From assembly GCA_028571685.1 (NCBI GenBank), contig CM053158.1, positions 53,102,001 through 53,166,000 on the forward strand: a stretch of 64,000 nucleotides of DNA, written 5' to 3'. The stretch is from Heterohyrax brucei (taxonomy: Eukaryota > Chordata > Mammalia > Hyracoidea > Procaviidae). Positions 59,601 to 64,000 of this stretch are shown piece after piece. Both the position numbers and the translations under genes were made by a program. The notes under the pieces are model-generated. The model was given only the letters and a program-made list of their open reading frames with translations. It was not told the DNA's origin and did not search any database. Position 1 is the first letter of the stretch, and every line of letters begins with the position of its first letter.

Positions 59601-60920
59601 ATAATTAGGAACAAATATAACAGAAGATGTAAAAGACCTATACAAAGAAAACTATAAAACACTACTGCAAGAAACCACAAAAGAGCTGTGACTGGAAAAA
59701 CATACCATGTTCATGGATAGGTCCAATCAACATTGTGAAAACGACAAGTCTACACAAAGCAACTTACAAATACAATGTAATCCCAATCCAAATATCAAAA
59801 ACATTCTTTAAAGAGATGGAAAAATGCATTAATTTTATATGGAAAGAGAAGAAGACGCAGATAAGTAAAGCACTACTGAAGAAAAAGAAGTAGGAAGCTC
59901 ACAGTACCTTACCTCTACACAACTATGGTAGTCAAAACAGCCTAGTACTCATGTAACAATAGAAACATTGATCGATGGAACAAAATTGAGAATGCAGATG
60001 TGTATCCACTCATTTATGATCACATAATCGTTAACAAGGGTGCCAAATCCATCAAATGGAGGCAAAGATAGTCTTTTTAACAAACAGTGCTGGTAAAACT
60101 AGATGTCCAACTGCCATAAAACGAAACAGAATCCATATTAATTCAAAATGGATCAAAGACTTAAATATAAATTTCATAGAAGGAAAAACAGGATCAATGC
60201 TAGAAGCCATAAGACATGGATGGCATTAACAGGATACACATCATTATCAACAATACATGAACTCCAGAAGATAAGCTAGATACCTGAGATCTTCTAAAAA
60301 TAAAATACTTATAATCATCAAAAAACTTTACCAAATGAGTAAAAAGAGAACTTATAGACTGGGAAAACTTTGTTTGCCTATTAAAAGTCAAAGTCTTAAT
60401 CTCTAAGATCTACAAGAAAACTCAACACCTCTACAACAAAAGGGCCAACAATTTAATTAAAAAATAGGCAAAAGTAATCAACACCACTTTACCAAAGAAG
60501 ACATTCAAGCAGCCAGTAGATACAAGAGGAAATACTCAAGATCAGTAGAAATTAGAGACATGCAGTAGAATTAGAGAAATGCACATAAAAACCACAATGA
60601 GATACAATTTCACCCTGATATTAAGGGCAGAAATCTCCAAAACTGAAATTAACAAATGTTGGAGAAGCTGTGGGTGGGGATCCAAAATGACACAACTATT
60701 TTGAAAAACAATATGGTGCTTCTTTAGAAAGCTATCCAGCTATCCAGCAATCCCACTCCTAGGAATAGAGCCTAGAGAAACAAGAGTCATTGCATGAATA
60801 GACATAGGCACTTTCATGTTCACTGCAGCATTATTCACAATAGCTAAAAGTTGGAAACACTCTAGATAACCATCAGCAGATGAATGGATAAACAAACTGT
60901 GGTATATACACACAATAGAG
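56660..60920 (+). pseudogene. Old L1 ORF2 pseudogene
   Basis: Endonuclease text at 56690-57280 (ITISQLGLIDIHSTFHPTVA-type), a mariner insertion, then the linker with TKCWFFERVSKVNKPLAKV near 58340-58400. RT follows with [14 protein letters not shown] (about 59098-59140), [16 protein letters not shown] (59263-59310) and an active site reading FANN instead of FADD at 59401-59412, so both catalytic aspartates are gone. The C-terminal region follows to about 60920. Confidence 0.85.
57280..57844 (+). mobile_element. Foldback mariner derivative, copy 3 (inserted in L1)
   Basis: A 565-bp element in L1 ORF2 with TA on both sides (57278-57279 and 57845-57846); the L1 reads straight across once it is removed. 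Left arm about 57280-57452, right arm about 57670-57844, mutually inverted. The 217-bp centre encodes YSSDLVPSDFFLYPKIKEI, the third-aspartate region of a mariner transposase. Confidence 0.92.
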
Positions 60921-60925
60921 TATCA

Positions 60926-61072
60926 AACCAAACATGTTGCTACTGAGTCATAGTGACCCTATAGGACAGAGTAGAAATGCCCCATGGGGTTTCCAAGGAG
61001 TGCCTGGTGGCTTCAAATTGGCAACCTGTTGGTTAGCAGCCATAGTACTTAGAAGCCAGGCTTTCCAGTAGA
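60926..61072 (-). repeat. AfroSINE in L1 3' region
   Basis: Reverse-strand SINE with TAGAGTA-type repeats of the L1 target on both sides (60918 and 61071 areas). Confidence 0.9.
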
Positions 61073-62120
61073 GTACTATACAATGACTAAAAAAAATGAT
61101 GAATCTGTGAAGCATCTTATAACATGGAGGACACTGGAGGACATTATGCTGAATAAAATACGTCAATCACAAAAGGCCAAATACTGTATGAGACCACTAC
61201 TGTAAAAACTCATAAAAAGGTTTACACATAAAAAGAAACAGTCTTTAACAGCTACCAGAGAGGGAAGGGATGGAAACGGAAAGACACACAATAGATAAGT
61301 TGTAACTTTGATGAAGAGAAAGGCAGTATATACTGCTAGGGAAGCCAGAACAATTTGTACAAGCTGATGTCACAGAAACTTCATAAACACAAACTCCCTG
61401 ATGGACCAAGATACTAGACTGAGTACTGTGGGGACCGTGGTCTTGGAAAACATTTAGCTCAACTGGCATAACATAGCTTACAGAGGAAACATTCTACATT
61501 CTATTTTAGTGAGTAGTGTCTGGGGTCTTAAAAGCCTATAAGTGACCATGTCAGATGCTCCACTGGTCTCATTTTTCAGGATCAAGAGAGAAAGATGAAA
61601 ATTAAAGATATAAAAGATTAGACCAGAGGTCTAATGGACTACATCTACAAAGGCCTCCAGCAGATGGAACCCAGTACAACTCAATGGTGTCCAGCTACCA
61701 CCACTGATAGGGATCACAACAAAGGGTCCCAGACAGACTGGACAAAATTCTAATTCAAAAATGAAAAATGAAAATTGTCAGTCTGATGGAGAGTTGAGAA
61801 ACCCTGAGAGTATGGCCTCTGGATACTCTTTGAGATCAGTAACAAAGTTACTTCCGAGTTTTACCCATCAGCTAAAGGTTGGACAGGCCAGCAAAACAAT
61901 ATGAGACTTACAGGGACAAAGCACGGCAAGGACTAGAAGACGGGAGGGGACAGCAAAGCTGGGAATAAAGTAGTCAAGGAGGAGAAAGGAGAGTATTGAC
62001 CTACTGTGGGATTGTTAACCACATAGTACACAATATGTGTACTGTTTAATGATAAACTAGCTTGTTCCTTAAATCTTCATCTAGAGTACCACAAAAAAAT
62101 AAAATAAAATAAACAAAAGA

Positions 62121-62459
62121 CATGTCTCACACTTAAAAAAAAATCCTACAATCTTGTTCAGAATGACGCGGTTCCAGAGACAAAACAAGAGCTATTTCTG
62201 TGGTGGCTCTTCATCTGCAGGGAAAAACTATTAATGGAGAAACTTGACATTGGTAATTAACATTAGAGTCATCCTGTCTGCGATTAACACCACCTGTTTA
62301 CAAAATCTCCTGACCTGCAGTATTAAAATCTCAAAAATAGTGTGTGTTGGGGAAAATCACTTCTTAGGAGCAAAAGTTGATTCACATCTAATTTGTTCTG
62401 AAATCTCTTGATCCTACAGAAAATTTACACCTCCCCCTTTTTTTAAAAAAAAGTTTTGA
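62121..62459. other. Between L1 tail and recognisable pol
   Basis: Probably protease or gag-end sequence of the same old retrovirus, too decayed to prove. Confidence 0.35.
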
Positions 62460-64000
62460 TTCACCTGCCAATCTATTGGGAAAAAACCTTTTATCCAAAT
62501 GGAAATGCCATTTATAATTCAAGAAAAGGGGGAAATACTACTGAGTCTGCCTGATATTCCTAAATCAACAGAGACAGGCTTTGAATTAGACAATATTGAA
62601 GAAGAAGTCATTTACCATATGCAAGTGCTTGTCGTGCTTTTCCAAAATTCGTCTCTGCTTAGTCCTCTCCCTTTGACATCTTTTCGTGAGTTCTTGAAGC
62701 CTTGTGGGCCATGTCATCCACAGAAGTTGGTTGAATTTTTTCACCTGAGGTGATTAAAATTAAAACAGATCCGCATAAACCTCTGCCAAAAATTCTTTAG
62801 CATCCACTGAAATGAAAAGCAGAAGAACTAGTTCCCATCATACAGGATTTTTTTCCTAAAAGTTTAATTATCCTTCATATCATTGTTTGTAATAGTCCTG
62901 TTCTTCCAGTTAAAAAACAAATAATAGGGACTGGAGATTTGTTTAAGATTTGCATGCAATCAACCATTTGTTATTCTTAAATTACCAGTAGTCCCTTAAT
63001 CCTCATTTGTTATTTTTCAGTGCCTCTTCAGAGGAAACTCAATTTAGTTATGACTCTTTGTAGCAGCTTTTCAGTATTTCTGTGCATTCTGAAAGCCAGT
63101 ATTTTTTTTTTTTTTTTTGCTTTTTCCTGGGAAAATCAACAATTTACATGGACTGTAATGCCCAAGGATTTACTGAATCACCAACCTACTTTTTCTTGAT
63201 TCTTCATGTGGATTTGAAGCCACTTCAGCCGAACAAGCTAAATTAATTGTCCTCACTGGAGCTTGTAGAATGGCTTGGTGAAAATATGTCAGTATGTTTG
63301 TAGATAGTAGATATTGGTTTGGAATTGTATATGATTTTAGCAGGATATGGAAACAAAGAGGATTTTTAACCTCTTCCACAAATGCCATAAGAAATTGAGT
63401 TTTTAGTAGAGGAGCTTTGAAATTCTCTATTACTCTCTTCTGAAATTGTTATGACAAAAATATAATCTCACCAACCAAAAAGAATACACAAACTAAAGAA
63501 TTTAGAGAAAATTAATCTTGCCGCTCTGGCAGCCAAGCCAACTCTCAAATTATTTCTGCATTTACAATAAATAAAGGGATTCCTTAAATTTGTCTACTGA
63601 TAATTCTAGTCTTTACAGATTAATATTAGAGAAACTTTTAAAATACTATCAATTAGTGCAAACAGATGAAATTAAGGCATGGAAAAAAGCAAGCTGTTAA
63701 CAGGATCATGTCACTAAATTGTAGACTGGACCTAATAAGAAAATCGCTTTACCTAATGTCCTGCCTGTTCCTATGATGTGAGATGTACATGAAGGTTCCC
63801 ACATAGGACAATATAAAATGACTGTAACCTTAAGAAAATAACACTGGGGAAATTTTTTCAAGGCTGCTGAACATGTTGCCACTTACTACCCTATTTGTCC
63901 TCATTTACAATTCTGAAAAATGCCTTAAAGTCCCAGCTGGACAACATCTTTTATTTTTCAGGCCTCTGCTTGAATGGCAGTTATATTTTATTCAGATTCC
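62460..64000 (+). pseudogene. pol: Decayed class I-like retroviral pol, right side of split ERV, runs off the edge
   Basis: No open frame, but pol order is clear. A protease end (LLGKNLLSKWK at about 62472-62505) is followed by RT fingers (KTDPHKPLPKIL; NSPVLPVKK) at 62760-62920 and the RT core (FAFSWENQQFTWTVMPK at 63116-63166). RNase H comes next (SAEQAKLIVLTGACRMAW, FVDSRYWFGIVYDF, WKQRGFLTSSTNAI) at 63225-63390, then the integrase zinc-finger region (HWGNFFKAAEHVATYYPICP) at 63840-63900. Many stops and small deletions; the RT catalytic YXDD segment is not found. An 18-base T run interrupts RT at about 63101-63118. The left end abuts L1 tail sequence, with no LTR seen. Confidence 0.75.

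Larger units (their letters stand above)
53480..62120 (+). mobile_element. Long old L1 LINE (5'UTR to poly(A))
   Basis: Order on the + strand: a 5'UTR-like region (about 53480-55470), an ORF1-side region (55480-56260), ORF2 (about 56660-60920), 3'UTR (to about 62090) and an A-rich tail. A foldback mariner (57280-57844) and a SINE (60926-61072) are inserted. Much more diverged than the 18256-27737 copy. No clear target duplication. The exact 5' edge is uncertain. Confidence 0.85.

Noticed and set aside
62499..62753. An 84-codon forward frame near the right edge
   Set aside because: It overlaps the protease/RT boundary of the old retroviral pol in a different frame and is a shadow.

Overview
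The window is intergenic DNA from a mammal, almost certainly an elephant or another paenungulate/afrotherian. The reasons are a dense tRNA-derived SINE with an RTE-like 3' end (AfroSINE type), RTE1-type LINEs that share that 3' end, a lineage-specific L1 with its own 3'UTR, MaLR-type LTRs, and older mammalian repeats (MIR, L2, Tigger1, a MER5A-like fragment). I found no host protein-coding exon, rRNA or functional tRNA gene. Every recognisable coding stretch belongs to a mobile element and is broken.

Layout. 1-8278: an L1 ORF2 fragment (+) split by a gamma-type endogenous retrovirus (681-7009). The provirus has paired LTRs, a 4-bp ATAT target duplication, a tRNA-Gly-type primer binding site, broken gag/pro/pol, no env, and a MaLR internal-plus-LTR segment inside pol. 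8279-10155: a 5'-truncated Tigger1 DNA transposon carrying two SINEs. 10156-11659: RTE, SINE and MaLR LTR pieces. 11660-14004: a 5'-truncated RTE LINE with an 11-bp target duplication. 14016-17960: mostly single-copy DNA with a second RTE fragment and SINEs. 17961-27981: a reverse-strand MaLR LTR split by a full-length L1 (18256-27737), itself split by a 5'-truncated L1 (21897-24176) with a perfect 14-bp target duplication.

28000-53400: AT-rich, mostly single-copy sequence with scattered SINEs, MIR, L2, a MER5A-like foldback, L1 3' ends, two of the three mariner-derived foldback elements (40075-40616, 44344-44887), and two neighbouring MaLR LTRs (51806-52798). 52830-64000: a decayed class I-like retrovirus with gag remnants on the left and pol running off the right edge, separated by a long old L1 (about 53480-62120) that contains the third foldback mariner (57280-57844).

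The most interesting items are the three copies of a 540-565 bp mariner derivative whose two arms (about 170 bp) are inverted copies of the same transposase 3' end; the retrovirus/MaLR chimera, whose pol has also lost the reverse-transcriptase core in frame; the duplicated promoter-like units in the L1 5'UTR; and a duplicated LTR/RTE junction. Everything is read by eye from the sequence. Family names rest on remembered consensus features and were not checked against a repeat library.
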